Shown one piece after another: positions 28,411-41,781 of a stretch of 64,000 bases of DNA. Positions within the stretch are counted from its first letter, which is position 1. Every line of letters starts with the position of its first letter. Origin of the DNA: Styela clava (taxonomy: Eukaryota; Chordata; Ascidiacea; Stolidobranchia; Styelidae). Where the stretch lies: assembly GCF_964204865.1 (NCBI RefSeq), contig NC_135257.1:11678151-11742150 (forward strand), given 5' to 3'. The notes beneath the pieces were generated by a model. The model ran no database searches, was not told the origin of the DNA, and worked only from the letters and a program-made list of their open reading frames with translations. The position numbers were made by a program, and so were the translations under genes.

Positions 28411-31400
28411 ATGAATACAACAGCTGGACTAAATTCAATAAAAAATATCTCGAACTCTGACGGCCGCCAAATTGCGGATAAACTATTTGAGAAGATTTCA
28501 TCTGAAATATGGGAAGTTATTCTACAGCAGTTTGATGGTCTCAAAACCACTCAAACGTTACCGACAACAATGCCCGAATTCGGCGGACTAGCGGCTATTG
28601 CAAAAAATGATTTTTTTATACCGACATCATCCGCACCTTTAATAAGGATTCCAGGTTATCCAGCAAATTATAATTCCGATAAATGCAGGACTCTGGATTA
28701 TTTCGAGGATCATTTCCATCAATGCGAAAAACCAGGGACAGTCGTTTTGTTTGGAACTTTTGTAGCCATCCTGGGACTCTCTGCGATTTTTGGAAACTGT
28801 CTTCTTCCGTTCGTTCTTTGGCAATACAGGGATATGCGCACGAAACATAATTATATAAAAGGTGAATTTTCCAACTTATCGAGTCGTATTTATCGTGTTT
28901 TTTCTTCACGTAATATTATCAAATGGAGTTTCTCATCCTAGATTCAGAAACTATAAGATCGTTTTATATTAAGCAAGGCGCTCATATATATAGGCTTTTA
29001 CCATAATTTCCAAATTGTACTAATATTTTATGATCTTTTCATCATTATTTTTTTTTTTTCAATATATTTCATTTTATTTGATTTTATATTCTAATATATA
29101 TATTTAAATTTATATTTATTGCGCTATTGGTAAATATTGCAATTTATCTTTACGCTAGTAAATTATTATGGCCTATATGCGAAAAAACAGTATGAATCAC
29201 GAAATAACCAGACGTGAAACCCGAAATTTCCCGACATAAGTAAACAACAGACAGTCACAATTATCAATATCAGAACGCATGACAAAAATAAATAAAGATT
29301 TCTTGTACCAAAAAGTCTCGTTCAGTTATACGACTAGAAATTTATGATATATATTTGAAGTTACATTGAATTTCACGTTTCTACCGAACGAATACGTTCT
29401 ATAACTTCATTATTATTAATTACTTAAATATTAAATTTACTTAAAGATTTCACAGCCGAAATGAAGCACTTTGTAATATGATGTTGACATGTTCATAGCA
29501 ATATGACTGCGACTTAAATGAAGCACATGAGTTTTGACATTCTGCCAAAAATATTTCTGAGCCTCCAAAAACGAAAAAAAGTAAGAGCTTTCAATCCCGT
29601 TACACTTTGGAAAAAGTCAAAATAAAACAAAAATGTAATCATCAATACCGATCCAAGTCTAGTCTACCATAGGTCATGGGTTTCCGCACCATCTCTATAT
29701 GCGTAAAAAGGTTTAACTAATCGCCAAAGCATAATCCATCACTAAATGCCTCAACCTTTATTTAAATGCCAAAAAGCTTATTTAATCGTCAAATGCATTA
29801 ACTTACCTCATTGCAACTGCCTTACTTAATTGCCAAAAGACATATTTAGTCGCTAAATGCCTTACCTTATTTATCGCTAAATGCTTACTTCACAATGGAA
29901 GGCATTGAGCTTACACGGGTTTTGCGTTATACGCGCCTGGAAAATCCATTTTGTTCATTTCTGTTTATTCAATATTCCACAATTTTACTAGACCTCTGTT
30001 CTCACATGCAGATGGACATCTTCGTAAATCAGGAACAAGTTTCTCTTATTGGCCAATGCAATAAAGTTCAAAATTTATATAACTGCATTGCATTATAAAA
30101 ATAAAAATGGAGACGGAGACAAATAACAATAACAACAAAATTTTGAAACGATCGTTATGGCCACTAAACGTGTCCAAAAAAGTAGGTATGGCGCCAATAA
30201 AAAATCGCTGCAAAATTGTTGGCGACATTAATGATATATTTTTGGACTTCAAGTCTTTCCACTAATTTAGTACTCTAAATTAATTTTCAGCATTCAGTAT
30301 CATTACCTAATTTCACTACTATATATTTTTTTCATGTACAAAAATATTTCTTAGCATGCCACCACGTATTTAGTGGAGCATTATTAAGATTCCTCTGATT
30401 CTCAACAAAGACCAGCTTTACCAAAGGTTATAATTGTTTTCAAAATGATTCTTTGAGACTTTGGTAAACTGCGTAATAATTATGAGAGTTGGCCTGACCA
30501 TAACTTTTAACGCATAATGTAAAAACAAAAAAACTATGAGGGTATCAGAAAGGTAATCATTACATGCTTCATAAATATCCAACTCAAACAGAATGGCTCA
30601 AATTTAAGTTAAAGTTTACGCATGGTGGAATAAAATACTTAAAATGTGTCAAAGTATAAGCACTAAAAGTTAGCTATTACTTTGGGTGCATTTTCACATT
30701 TATTCCGGGTAGTTTACTATCATCGTCCAGAGCATTTGTTTCCAAGTATTGAGGCGCCGGGATTACAAAACCTAGCTATAAATATCGGTGGGTATTTGTT
30801 GGTTTCAAAATGACTCACTTGGGTAGGTAAGTTTGCGTGTTCAACGATTAAGAATGGGAATATAATCACCCCCGTTAAGTAGACAAATCTGTAACTTTTT
30901 GAAGAAACTGTACTAAACATACTTCATCGTATAGTGCAATACCTCCGTAATGATTAAATTCCTTTTCTTTTGCATCAATTTAGAGCAACCCGAAACAAAT
31001 CATCAATTACTAACCTTACGAAATTTAACTATGTGTTATAATTTATTTTTAGTTTCTCTGGCTGTCAACGACATGATAGTCGGTTTCATTTTGCTCTTTT
31101 CCGTTCTACCAAATGTCGTATGGTTTCGGAATTCTTCCGAAAACGAAGTTGTTCAAGAAATGCTCCATACTTTCAACTCACCAACTGCAATTGTTGCTGG
31201 ATCTTCGTTAATCATCTCATTGCAGGTCTATTTTATTATATGTATATATATATTAGAGCTCGACCGATATATCGGCCAACCGAGCCGCTAATCTTTCAAG
31301 TAGAAAGTAAAAGTCATTGTGGATTTTATAAATTTGTGTGTATCCAACACTGGCCAAATGATAAAACTGGCACAGTATTTGGAAAACACAATTCAAGTAC

Positions 31401-31728
31401 GTCTCGCTTTTTGGTGTACAAAGCGACGACTTTATCAATTACACAAGTCGAAAACCATCATATAATTCCTCTTCTGGCGAATATCAAACCAATCATTTCA
31501 AATGATAAAAAAACGAGAATATCGGTCAGAGACCGAAGACTTATCGATTGAAAGTTAGGGGATCCCCCAAAACAGCGCTCTTACTCCATAGTGTCACCTT
31601 GTGTCCCATCACTAATTAATTGATAACTCGCTAATTATACGACATAATTTGCCCAAAATCAATAGGCTATCTGGAGCAGATTCAATCTCGCTTACGTGAG
31701 ATATCGCGTGCATCTAACAGACAAACAA

Positions 31729-31765
<37 letters not shown>

Positions 31766-34700
31766 TAGCCTACCTATCAACATACTTACCGATTAAAAGT
31801 AACAAGACAGCTATGCTCAAATATATGGACACTTAGAATAAAACGAAATATATTATCATCACTTCACCGAAAATCATAGGGGTACCCTACGCCTTCGGTA
31901 CGGTATCCTGCACGAATCTGAACAGTGAAACACCTACATGGCTTTGGTAATTGACTTACTGGTACTTGGGTACAAATAACGGTACAGGAACTGTCATAGC
32001 TTTTCCATGTCCTGTGGTAAGGATTTATGTTGTTTACATCAGAACTGTGACATGAAGATGAGAGCGTAACTCACAGAGGTACCGTACAGTACCTTACCAG
32101 TACCTGTTGCTGTACTGTCAGCCTGCTATTCGATCGTGGAACGGTTCTTCTATGGCATATAAAAACTCAATACAATTTGCTTTTATCAAAATTAACATAT
32201 ACGGTAGGCTAGATTTGCTAGAAAACCTACATTTGACATTACCGCAATAGTAAGATCGCGAAAGGAATAAGTCAATTTCACTGTGGTACAGTAACTGAGC
32301 AGTACCGTACCTGTAGGCACGATCACACAACCGCTTGAAATAAGTTTAAAACAGTATTCCCATGAGTAAATGTTAGAACAGCGAAATTTAGACTGAAATA
32401 TAAGATCTCATAGGATTCATAGAAAATTTAGGAATAAATAAAAGTAATAGCCTTCTGGAAAAAAAATCAACTTTTAACCACTGAAACTTTCGAAGCAATT
32501 GGTCCAGTATTCGAAGAGAATAGCGTTTTTTTTTTTTAATAATGATGGTGACGAAGAAAAATACCAACAACATAATATTGAAACGGTCGTTATGTCCACT
32601 GAAGTGTCCAAAAACGCTGAATGTCCGTTTAGTAGGTTCACTTAATAACGAGGCCATGTCTGACGAGTATGATATAAATATTGAATAATTATAGTTACGA
32701 AACACAGGTCTATAGTCAAACATACTACGATCTGCGCCTGACTTGTCAAATAAATAGGGAACCTGTTACCTGACACTTTTAGGATTAAATGTTTTTTTAT
32801 CACCACCCAGACAATATAAGAAGAACATTAGTCGTACTTTGTGCTTAAATTAGCAAACCCAAATTGCAACTTAGACAAGTCTCATTTATTACGCAAATCC
32901 TTTTATATTTAGAGGTCACAGAGACCATTATGTATTACCATATGAACAATATTTTATGGGATTGTTCGCAAGTGTTTCATCATCGTTATATACATCCGCA
33001 CTAATTGGCGTACAAGACTGAAATTCTCTTGATTTGCAAATACAATTACATTTAGTTGGTGAATTGTTAAAGGAATGACAGCTCAAAAATAAGGGGTGGA
33101 AGGCTGTTCGAAATTTTAGGGTAGTAGGAAAATCAATGTTTCATGAAGTTTTCAAACTCATAGTAAGTTGATACAAAACAAAATAGTTAAAGTAACCTTC
33201 ACCACAGATAAGATAAGTCTTGGGCGGAAATGAGAAAACTCAAAATTTCTGCCATCTTTACCAATGAACGAACTCTACTGATACCATACTCGACCCTTAA
33301 TTTGTATTTCACTGTCTTTTTTAATATATATGTAACGTTCCCTGCTTTTCTGCATTTATTCCTCCTCTATGAGCACTCGACTTTTTTTTTAATATATTCT
33401 GTACAGGGTTCATTGCTACATCTAATGTTTCTCAGTGCTGATAGATTTGTTGCAATCAGGTGGCCAATGTGGCATCGGCACCGTCAAACATCAACGGTAT
33501 TATGGACGTTGCTGGGTATATGGCTTGTCACTATTCTTGGGTCCGCAATCACAGGTAAGTCAATACATGTCCGTCTGTGTTTATTATTATGTCAATGGTA
33601 GATATATTTCGTTAAAGTATCATTTCATTTTATTTGTGAAGAAATATTCATATTTCAGGAGCAATACCACAATATTTCAACTACATGTACAATCCCCAAG
33701 TATTTATGTTCACATTGGGATATGCGGGTTCAAATGTGGAATCACGGGCTCATGGACTTTTGCATTTTGGATTAGCACTTTTCTTGCCATACGTTGTCAC
33801 GGTGAGTTGTATTACATATTTCTGGATCAGGAGGCATCCAATTATATACATTCGATGAGACATTCAGCGTATAGCTAGAACCAATCAATTTTTCTACTGT
33901 ATTAACCCACTTTTGTTTCATACCTTTTCATATTTTTCGTCAACTATCACCCAGAGCGCCGTTCCTCGTCTCATATATCATTCCTCTGTTTCTGTTCATA
34001 TTTGATGTTTGTACCAGCTCATTATCCGTTTTGATCTGACCACATGATTGTTTATTAACTTTCAAATTCATTACAGATCATTTTAACAATGCTTACTGGT
34101 GCTGCAGCTTTCAGGGGTTTAAAGTCATTTTCGACCATGAACGAGTCACAAAGACCATCTATATCAGAAAATGGTCGTACGGAATTGCCGTGAGTAAAAA
34201 AGAAAACCATACTAAAAGCAGTAAAAATTTTCATAAAATCGTAATACATTTTTTTCAAAAGAGATTCTGGTTTAATGAAGATGTAATTTCAAAGTTGTTT
34301 CGGGCGTTTATTCCAAGCAATGGTGTTTAATTTGTTTCATTGAAAGAGTTTCGTTTATCAAAATGCTTTATTTCAATTTAATACCTAGTATCCCAGTGGA
34401 AGTAGTTATATTTCATGGGTTTGTAATCATGAAAATTATCCTAAATTGGAATATATATAGTTTACTTTAGAGAATGGATTAATTAAAATCCATTTTTTTA
34501 TTTGTGAAAAAAAATTACCAACATCCATTTCCAGACACGTAAAATATGCAGCAGGATTTATACGACCTAAAAAAGGTTTGATGAGACAAGACACAATCCG
34601 CATAACTGGAGACACAAAGAAACCAGAGTTTGCAGTTGTGCAAACAATTATTATAATGGTTGTGGCTTTTGCTTTAGCGTGGAGTAAGTATATATGTGAA

Positions 34701-35755
34701 ATTAAATAGACCACTTAAAAATTGAAATGTCTGGAAAGACCACCGTATATTACGGATCGCCAATTTTGCGAAAATATTTGCAAATATTATTTGGGCAGAA
34801 AGTCGTTGTTAAATATCCGGATGTTTTGAAAAGGTCAGTTATCATTCTTTCTTAAAAACGAATAATCTAATTCACATAAATATTTCAAGATTTTTCGACT
34901 AAATAAATGCGATTTATTAAAAAAAATAGTAAGTTTTGTGAAATTGTTTCGTTATCAAATTCATGTTTCTGAGTAATATAAAAAGACAGAAACGGTGTAG
35001 CTTCCAAGTATATAAAAAATCTGTTATTCTTTCGCATGTTTTGTATCTAATTTTCAACACACTTTGGCTGGATACATCTGGAATTTACCCTGGTATTTAA
35101 ATCGATTACTTGGAATTCAACAATATGTATCTGATTTGTGTGAACACATTTTGTAAAATGTCGGTCTCATGTTTAATAAGGTCTAGCAAGGGTTAATGAC
35201 TATCATTTATAGCATGTAGCTTAACATGGATTGTTTACAACGATTATTTTTCAGGTTTATTTTTTGTTATCTTCTTCATTTCATATAACAACGAACCCAA
35301 AAACGAGAGAGCAACTTCTGTTGTATATATGGTTTCATTTTACTCCGGTTTGTCGAACAGGTAAATATTGTTGATGTAAATGTAATCAAAGCAGCAAACG
35401 TAGATCCTATATACAGATGACATGATTGGCCCTACATCGATTTATGCGGAGTTTAAATTTGACAAAATTATTGAACAGTAACTGTTAGTTTTACAATACA
35501 TATTAAATGTGAAATAAGTATTCAACAACTACGTGAATAGGCTTTTGTAACTAGAGATATATAACAGAATATTTCTTTTCACTAATATTACTCTCAGCGT
35601 ACGTTGGATGAACGTTCGTTCTCTGTTGTTGTTTCAGTGTCGCCAACGTGGTAATCTACAGTGTCCGAGACGACAGATTTCGCTCCGCTGTGGCGTCAAC
35701 TTTCCGCCATAAAAATATGTCCAGTTATCATAATTCATCTTATGGTTCCAAATGA
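28411..35755 (+). CDS. Divergent class A (rhodopsin-like) GPCR, orphan (8 exons, 489 aa)
   Basis: Exons in frame: 28411-28861, 30984-31225, 33407-33554, 33659-33801, 34077-34189, 34535-34683, 35255-35360, 35638-35755; all introns are GT/AG. I chose the ATG at 28411, where the frame's first ATG lies; two glycosylation sequons (NTT, NIS) follow. The long N-terminus (about 108 aa) precedes TM1 with the GN pair (128-129). TM2 has SLAVNDMIVG, TM3 ends in ADRF (242-245, the DRY position), TM4 has a central Trp, TM5 has P324, TM6 reads FALAW, and TM7 reads NVVIY in place of NPxxY, followed by a helix-8-like RDDRF. The TM3 Cys, the TM6 Pro and the TM7 Pro are absent. It would sit in the plasma membrane and probably couple to G proteins. 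The ligand and subfamily are not recognisable. Intron 1 (2.1 kb) and intron 2 (2.2 kb) carry repeats. Confidence 0.9.
29713..29895 (+). repeat. Degenerate short tandem repeat in GPCR intron 1
   Basis: Variants of a motif like TTTAATCGCCAAATGCCTTA recur about six times with drift (taatcgtcaaatgc, agtcgctaaatgcc, atcgctaaatgctt). It looks like a decayed minisatellite. Confidence 0.6.
30095..30190 (+). repeat. Dispersed SINE-like repeat, copy 2 (3' part)
   Basis: Shares the block TTGAAACGATCGTTATGGCC followed by ACTAAACGTGTCCAAAA with 32575-32625. It lies in GPCR intron 1. Confidence 0.5.
31510..31796 (-). repeat. Dispersed repeat with terminal (CAGA)n, inverse copy of 50140-50425
   Basis: The sequence is the reverse complement of 50140-50425 over nearly its whole length, including GAGACCGAAGACTT, CAGCGCTCTTACTCC and ACGACATAATTTGCCC. 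A (CAGA)n run occupies 31721-31765. It lies in GPCR intron 2. Confidence 0.75.
31721..31765. repeat. (CAGA)n microsatellite within a dispersed repeat
   Basis: About seven CAGA units preceded by CAAA units. The shorter partner copy near 50160-50180 shows it expands with age or slippage. Confidence 0.85.
32431..32625 (+). repeat. Dispersed SINE-like repeat, copy 3 (longest)
   Basis: It carries both halves seen separately in the other copies: the AACCACTGAAAC block shared with 11953-12105 and the TTGAAACGGTCGTTATGTCC block shared with 30095-30190. It lies in GPCR intron 2. Confidence 0.55.
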
Positions 35756-36944
35756 CAAAAAACATTTTTGCAAAGTATTTTGCATTTTATCAAGCAAAGT
35801 TCAACGGCATTTCGTATTGGATTATACTTGGAACGATTCTTATGGTAACAAGAAATCAGTCTTTTCAATTGTTGGTGATTGAAGTTTGTTATAACCCCAA
35901 CAACTCTGAACAGTTTCCAAATTGTATATGCTTATTCCACTAATATATAAATATATTCCAAACTAAAATTTATTTGCATTTTTGTCGTGTGTGAAATTTA
36001 AGTAAATCTTATTTTGTCTAATTTAATCAAAATAGCACTGTATTTATTTGAAGATCCTTTTCTTTATGTATGTACAAATGATAATCTCAATGGTATGGGG
36101 ATATTTTCTCAACTTTCTAAATCATTACGATACTGTATTAAAAAAAAGTAATTTATTAGCCATCAAAAGAAAATAAACGACAGTATGTTAGAAACGTGTA
36201 AAATGGATTTGAACAGTACCTTGAACATTGGTCATTTGTAACTGCGATATGCTACATATATTATCGAGGTAGTTTCAACATAAAATAAGCAAATAAAAAA
36301 TTTAAATGAGGTCTTCGTCGTGACTTGATGCTTGGTGTGTACGAGATATAAATTCGTTCTTGATATGGGGTGTTGTTTTTACCTTCGAGCTGGTATATTG
36401 TTGCTATAGCAAATAGATTATATAACATATAAAGCGGAACCTGAAATGCGATTCTAATTTTATTCTGATCCTAAAATGACAAGCAGCAACAAATCTTTTA
36501 TCACATTACTATACAATAATTCATTCGGTTATTGAGAAGGGATAAATATCACTAAAGTTACTTTTGACTTAAGCATATTAATTTAATCCAATTGGCTTAT
36601 CCAGCTCAAACTTATTAGAAAAAAGGTGATGCTATGCGAGATCTCCATTTGTTCGTTGGCCAATAACAGTTTCCAATTTGGAGACATGATCGACAGTGAT
36701 ACACGTAACGCGTTCCTTACATCCAGCCTACTTCGATATTTTGTTTTTGTAGTTGTCAATATTCAAAAAACCCGGTCTAAAAAAACGATGTTGTGAAAGT
36801 AACGATGCCTGTACAGCTACTGTATCTATACATGGGTATTGCTTGATGTTGTGTTTGTCTGGTTTGCTGTTGGGTGATGTTTTTTAGTCGTAGGGTTAGT
36901 GGTTAGATTGTATAGGTGTTATTTAGCTCTAGTCCGTTTTTGTA

Positions 36945-37019
36945 TCACCTCACTGCGGACCGGTAGTAATCTTTCGGCGGACCGGCAATGGGCCGCGGAC
37001 GGTGGTTGCCGACCACTGC
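36945..37019 (+). repeat. hAT-type right terminus (solo)
   Basis: Ends GGTGGTTGCCGACCACTG after repeated GGACCGG words. The reverse complement starts CAGTGGTCGGCAACC, a common hAT end. No left partner was found. Confidence 0.45.
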
Positions 37020-39544
37020 ATTAGTCTATTCTGTTTAAATGAACGACTAACTGCTGTCACAATACGGTCATTGGACCATTTCCTGATTGTTCAATTAATA
37101 GAAGTTGAGATACAAATTAGGTAGTACCATCGAAAATATTTCGGTGCAGTGATCAGTGAGTATGGCCGTATTCGTGGATATTGGTACCACTTCCCCTGAA
37201 TCGATTCGGGATAATCTAATGAGCAAACTCTGTTCAATATGACAATGGATAAATATTCTATGAAATGCATGTTCGAATTTCATGTAGGAACATAAATCTA
37301 AGTCCCGACGAATTTACAGCATACTAAAGTTAGTGAATAGATAATGCTAAGTATTCCATATTGACAACAATTTTCTGCAGATTAGCGTTTTCGATCGCTT
37401 TCTCATTATTTAAAGCAAAAATATATAGGTTCATCCAAACAACACAAAGCGATTAGATAACTAGGAAAACGTGATATAATTTGTAGACGCCAAGCAATAT
37501 TAAACTTTCCATTCCTCTTCGCATATTCAAGGCCTTATTTTTGCAAGTTGGATCAATATAGGATAATACCAGACAGACAAAACATGATGTTAAATCTATA
37601 CTTTCTGATTTAAATTCGAAAAAATACTAAATTATCCATCCCTATGAGTAGATTTTCCAAAAGCGAATTTTGCAAACCAATCGAAATAGCTTGAAAATTT
37701 TTGCAAAACTCCGGGTACGAATGAGGCGACGTCATGTTTTTTTTTTGGTTCTTTTATTATTATGTATCATTTTGTATTGTTGACAAACTTGGTACTAGAT
37801 TGTTGTCAGTCAACGCTGGGGTTATATTCCGCAAACCAGACCAATCAACAAACAATCTATGTGTAGTGGTATCTAATCAGTATAGCCGAACAATATTAAT
37901 ATTAAATAACTTGCAGCCTTCAAATCAGAGAGGGTTACAAGTTATAGCACGCCGAATTTGTCTGCTATTCGAGGCTTGAAATATCACAAGTGGAACATGA
38001 AATCATTCTTTAATGAAATCCAATCAAAATAAAATAATAAACTATCACTGTTAAAACAATTACAAAGGCAGACTTATTCTCATAAAAATATCCTTAAAGT
38101 AGGCTTGTACGGAACAACCCTAATCAACATTATTTAATCGTACCTAGCGCGCAACAATACAATCCTAAGACCGCTAAACCAATTTCAACTTATTTATACA
38201 GAAACGAGCGCCACTCCCTACAAAAGTAAAGCGCTATCCTAAAGCAAAATCCCGAAAATATTCCTGACTAAGCGAGACATGTCTGCAGTGGGTATTGCGG
38301 GTCGACCCCACCCCTTTAAAATGTAAAAAAAAATAAAATCTATTTTCTGTATCATAGATAGCTATTTTCCGTAGCTTAAAATCCTTTTTAGACCCACAAG
38401 ACTAATAAAAAAACGCGTATTCCAGCGTTCGATCGGACCCGCTAGCTGTTTCGATCTAACTTGGCAAATAAAAATTTCAGAACCCCCCCCCAACCAGTCA
38501 GAGACCAAGAGCTGCATTTCTTACTTCATTACCGTGAAGAGTTTAAGTTTACAGATTGAAATGTTTTCCGTACCCATTATTGGTGATTTCTTCGATTTTA
38601 ACACAAGGGATTGCTTCTATCGGTTTCTCTCGTCTGATTTTTTTCTAGTGACCCTAGCACTGAAAACACTGCCATTATACCGGTACTAGAATTGTTGCAT
38701 GTACGCCTCCTATCTTTTGTATGTAATGAGTGTTTTTTTTTCTTGTTGTTGCTGCGAACTTTTTTTTTAATTTTCAGTGTTTGACTTTTATTTTTGCCTG
38801 ATAATTGTGTGACCTAACCACAGTTCTCCTTTTACCCTGTAATACCATTTTTACGTTTGTTTTTATTTTGTTTGTGCAAAGTGTATTTATATGACGGTGA
38901 AAAAAAATACTGATCACATTATAAACAATAACATACATGAACATCATATATAACTTTTTTCAGCTCTGCTAGAATGCTGGTTTATTGTAAATGTCATTAA
39001 CCAACATGATTATAACAGAAATGCACCAAAAGAAAGATCGACAGTGTCACTGCGCCCTCAGTGTTAAAAATACAAAATATAGCAATAATAACACATGGCA
39101 GCATTTAACAGATAAAACAAGGGTTGTCACATTACCCCTCTCTTCTAGATGGAACATTATGAAAGAATGTTTTCATCTTCATTAGAAAAATTTGAACAAC
39201 AAAAGAGGCAGTATTCGAAACAGAATATTTCACGAAGTCTTCAAAATATGCAGGGTGTCCCATGCATAACTAAATGAGTCGTCGATGACATAATCTGTGA
39301 CGTTTGTAATTACTCTACCACCTTAAATGGTAAACTGCGAGTTTGCCGCCGAACTTCGTTTTCGATACGAATATGACAGCCGTTGTAGCGCAATACGCGT
39401 CCCATAACAAAAAAATTGATTATGACGTAATAATGATCGATTATGTGGTAAAGTAAATGAAGGCGTTCTTGTATCTTCGACGTAAAAAGAATCCACGATG
39501 AATCATATTAAGTTTGCAAGTTATTTTTTTCCTCAAAATAACCA

Positions 39545-39608
39545 AGGAGAAAAGTGCCGCATGAAACCGGAGAAAAGCCGCATGCGACTTGCGAGTTGGT
39601 CACCCCTG
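39545..39608 (+). repeat. hAT-type right terminus (solo)
   Basis: Ends GCGAGTTGGTCACCCCTG. The reverse complement CAGGGGTGACC is a usual hAT end. No left partner was found. Confidence 0.4.
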
Positions 39609-39830
39609 TTATAATCTTGCAACTCTTTTGCGTATACATGACCAAAAAGCTACTAAATAGGAGGATTTTTTCAAATTGAAATCGATTTTTTCTGGACGCT
39701 AAGAGCACAAAAGCGTATTGACTGTGCTGCAAGAATTTCGTGTCAAGATATATCCCACTCTTTTTTAGTCAATTGCTTAGCCTGCTAACACACTGTGCCT
39801 TTACATTCGAGTAATTTTGTTATCACAATA

Positions 39831-39836
39831 TTTATT
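39831..39836 (-). promoter_or_regulatory. Polyadenylation signal of the first trypsin gene
   Basis: AATAAA on the minus strand, 58 bases after the stop codon. Confidence 0.65.
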
Positions 39837-39893
39837 GATTAAAATTAGACTCAGAGCAAATAAGAATTGCGAGTATGTTTAATCACATCATTT

Positions 39894-41710
39894 CTAGTTG
39901 CTGGTTATCCATGATCTGAAGTATGCTACATCAGTGTAGACACCTGGTTTATTGGCCTGAGCGCATCCATAGCCCCACGAGGTAATTCCTGCAACGGTCG
40001 TAGTTCCTTGAATGTAGGCAGGTCCACCGGAGTCACCCTGCAACATTTAAAAAAAATTGATTTAAAAAATGATTCACTCTATATATATACAAACGTTTTG
40101 GCTGAACAAAATTAGTCGCTAAAACTTCCTCGGAAACAACTTCAGCTATCATTGATATTAGAAATACTGCACACTGGTTCAAATGGCAACGAAATATAAG
40201 ACGTCACCCTATAGAATTCTGACTTATGAACTGTGAAAGTATTCGTCAGCTACCTGACAGGAGTCTTCTCCGCCAGCCATATTTCCCATACAGATCATTC
40301 CAGTTAAAACGTCACCATTGTATGATTCACTAGCATTGCAATCACTTGTAGAAATGACCGCCACATTCACATATTGTAAGTTGTTTGCAAGATTTTGAAC
40401 TGCACAAAATAGCGATAAAGTTTCTTCAAATGATAGGGTATATGCATCAGCGATTGATTATAGGAGAAAAATGCGAGATTTACAACTCAAAACTAATTAC
40501 TGATCATAACACTAGAAACTCACTGAAGCCAGAATTGGTATCTCCCCATCCAGCAACAGTAATGCCAGTTCCAGCAGAGGGTGAAGAAATTGCTAATGAT
40601 GCTGTATTAATGGTTGAACTAATGGTGAATGATGTCTAAAAGAAAATATATTACTTGAATCAATGCAATGTTTCCACATAACTTAGCTACCGTTATAAGA
40701 ATGATCTCACATCTCTATTCGTATTGTAACATGGCTAAATGATGCGATCCATATAGATATAGACTAAATCAAAAATGCCGCTCAATTTAAGCGGATTGTT
40801 GCGATGTATGTCTTTCGGTGTAATTTTATCGTATCTTTACAAAAACAGTACAGAGTGTTGTTCCGAAATTTGATCTAGATATTGCATTTGTCTGAAAACC
40901 GTAATGACTGTATTTTAACTCACAAAGAAAATTTATAACAGTGGTATAACAAAAAGCTAGATAGGCAGTTACATTTACAATAAGAAATCTATTTTCTTTT
41001 TAACTTCTTTCTTCTAAAATGTTTTAAATTTAGTGATAAAGATAATTTATAACTCACTCCAGTATACAGGAGCATGATATCATTTTCGGCTGTGTTGGAG
41101 TTGTAAGCATTGTGTACCAATTTGCTTGTAACCGATTTTGTTACTCCACCACCGTCACGGGTTGTGGTTCCAGCAGTTACACTCCATGCATAGAGGCTCC
41201 TGAAAAAAAAATCATCGATGAATTGAAATTTACATTATCGAACCAGGTTACAAATAGCAAATGAAGAGGTTTTGTTAAAAGATTTATATGAATTTGAAAC
41301 AACATTAATATGTGGCGTCTCTCGTTATTTTCGTATAATATTTCATTCTTACTGATCGCAGTGAGCAGCTGAGAGGATCTTGTTGGGTCCAATTAATGTG
41401 CCGCCACAGAAGAATAAACCGCTCTTTTCTTGGAAGACAATTGACGGAAACTGGCCATTAGAGGCAGAAGTACCACCAATAATCTTGTCGGCGTTGGTGC
41501 CTAAACGAATGAAAGGGACTAAAAATAAGCAGTGCGTTTCATTGATTTAAACAAAAACAAAAATAGAATTAAGAATACCACGAATGGTATTGTAGGCGTT
41601 AGCATATGAAGATAAATATCATATTAATAAATATGCAAAGATCTGTTAATTTTTCCTGCATTATTTTACTTACCACAAAGGCAGAGAACGGCGATGACGA
41701 AAAGTTTCAT
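39894..41710 (-). CDS. Trypsinogen, serine protease S1A (6 exons, 242 aa), tandem copy A
   Basis: Minus-strand exons in order: 41674-41710, 41353-41500, 41058-41199, 40524-40635, 40254-40399, 39894-40037. A signal peptide (about 1-16) leads to a two-residue propeptide DK and the mature start IIGG at 19. The catalytic triad is H59 in AAHC, D102 in NDIML and S198 in GDSGGP. D192 sits six residues before the Ser (D189 in chymotrypsin numbering), and the glycines of SWGYG and PGVY are kept, so it should cut after Lys/Arg. Six Cys would give the three core disulfides 42-58, 168-182 and 191-220. Secreted, probably digestive. It is the tandem duplicate of the gene at 44108-45909, with introns and promoter also alike. 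The propeptide lacks an acidic enteropeptidase-type stretch, so trypsin self-activation after Lys18 is likely. Confidence 0.95.
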
Positions 41711-41773
41711 TCTTATTGACCTGTTGTCGTTGTACGATTTTAAAGAACTGATAATTAGGATTAAATTAAAACC

Positions 41774-41781
41774 CTTTTATA
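41774..41781 (-). promoter_or_regulatory. TATA box of trypsin copy A
   Basis: TATAAAAG on the minus strand, 64 bases before the ATG. The same element sits at matching positions in the other two trypsin genes. Confidence 0.8.

Larger units (their letters stand above)
35756..39893. other. Intergenic region between the GPCR and the first trypsin
   Basis: AATAAA at 36172-36177 is a candidate polyadenylation signal for the GPCR. Solo hAT-type right ends lie near 37019 and 39608. An element-like stretch near 38270-38520 with C and A runs is not classifiable. No coding exon is seen. Confidence 0.5.

Noticed and set aside
31252..31290. GAGCTCGACCGATATATCGG as the left end of a hAT element
   Set aside because: The palindromic start is typical, but no matching right end or 8-base duplication could be found.
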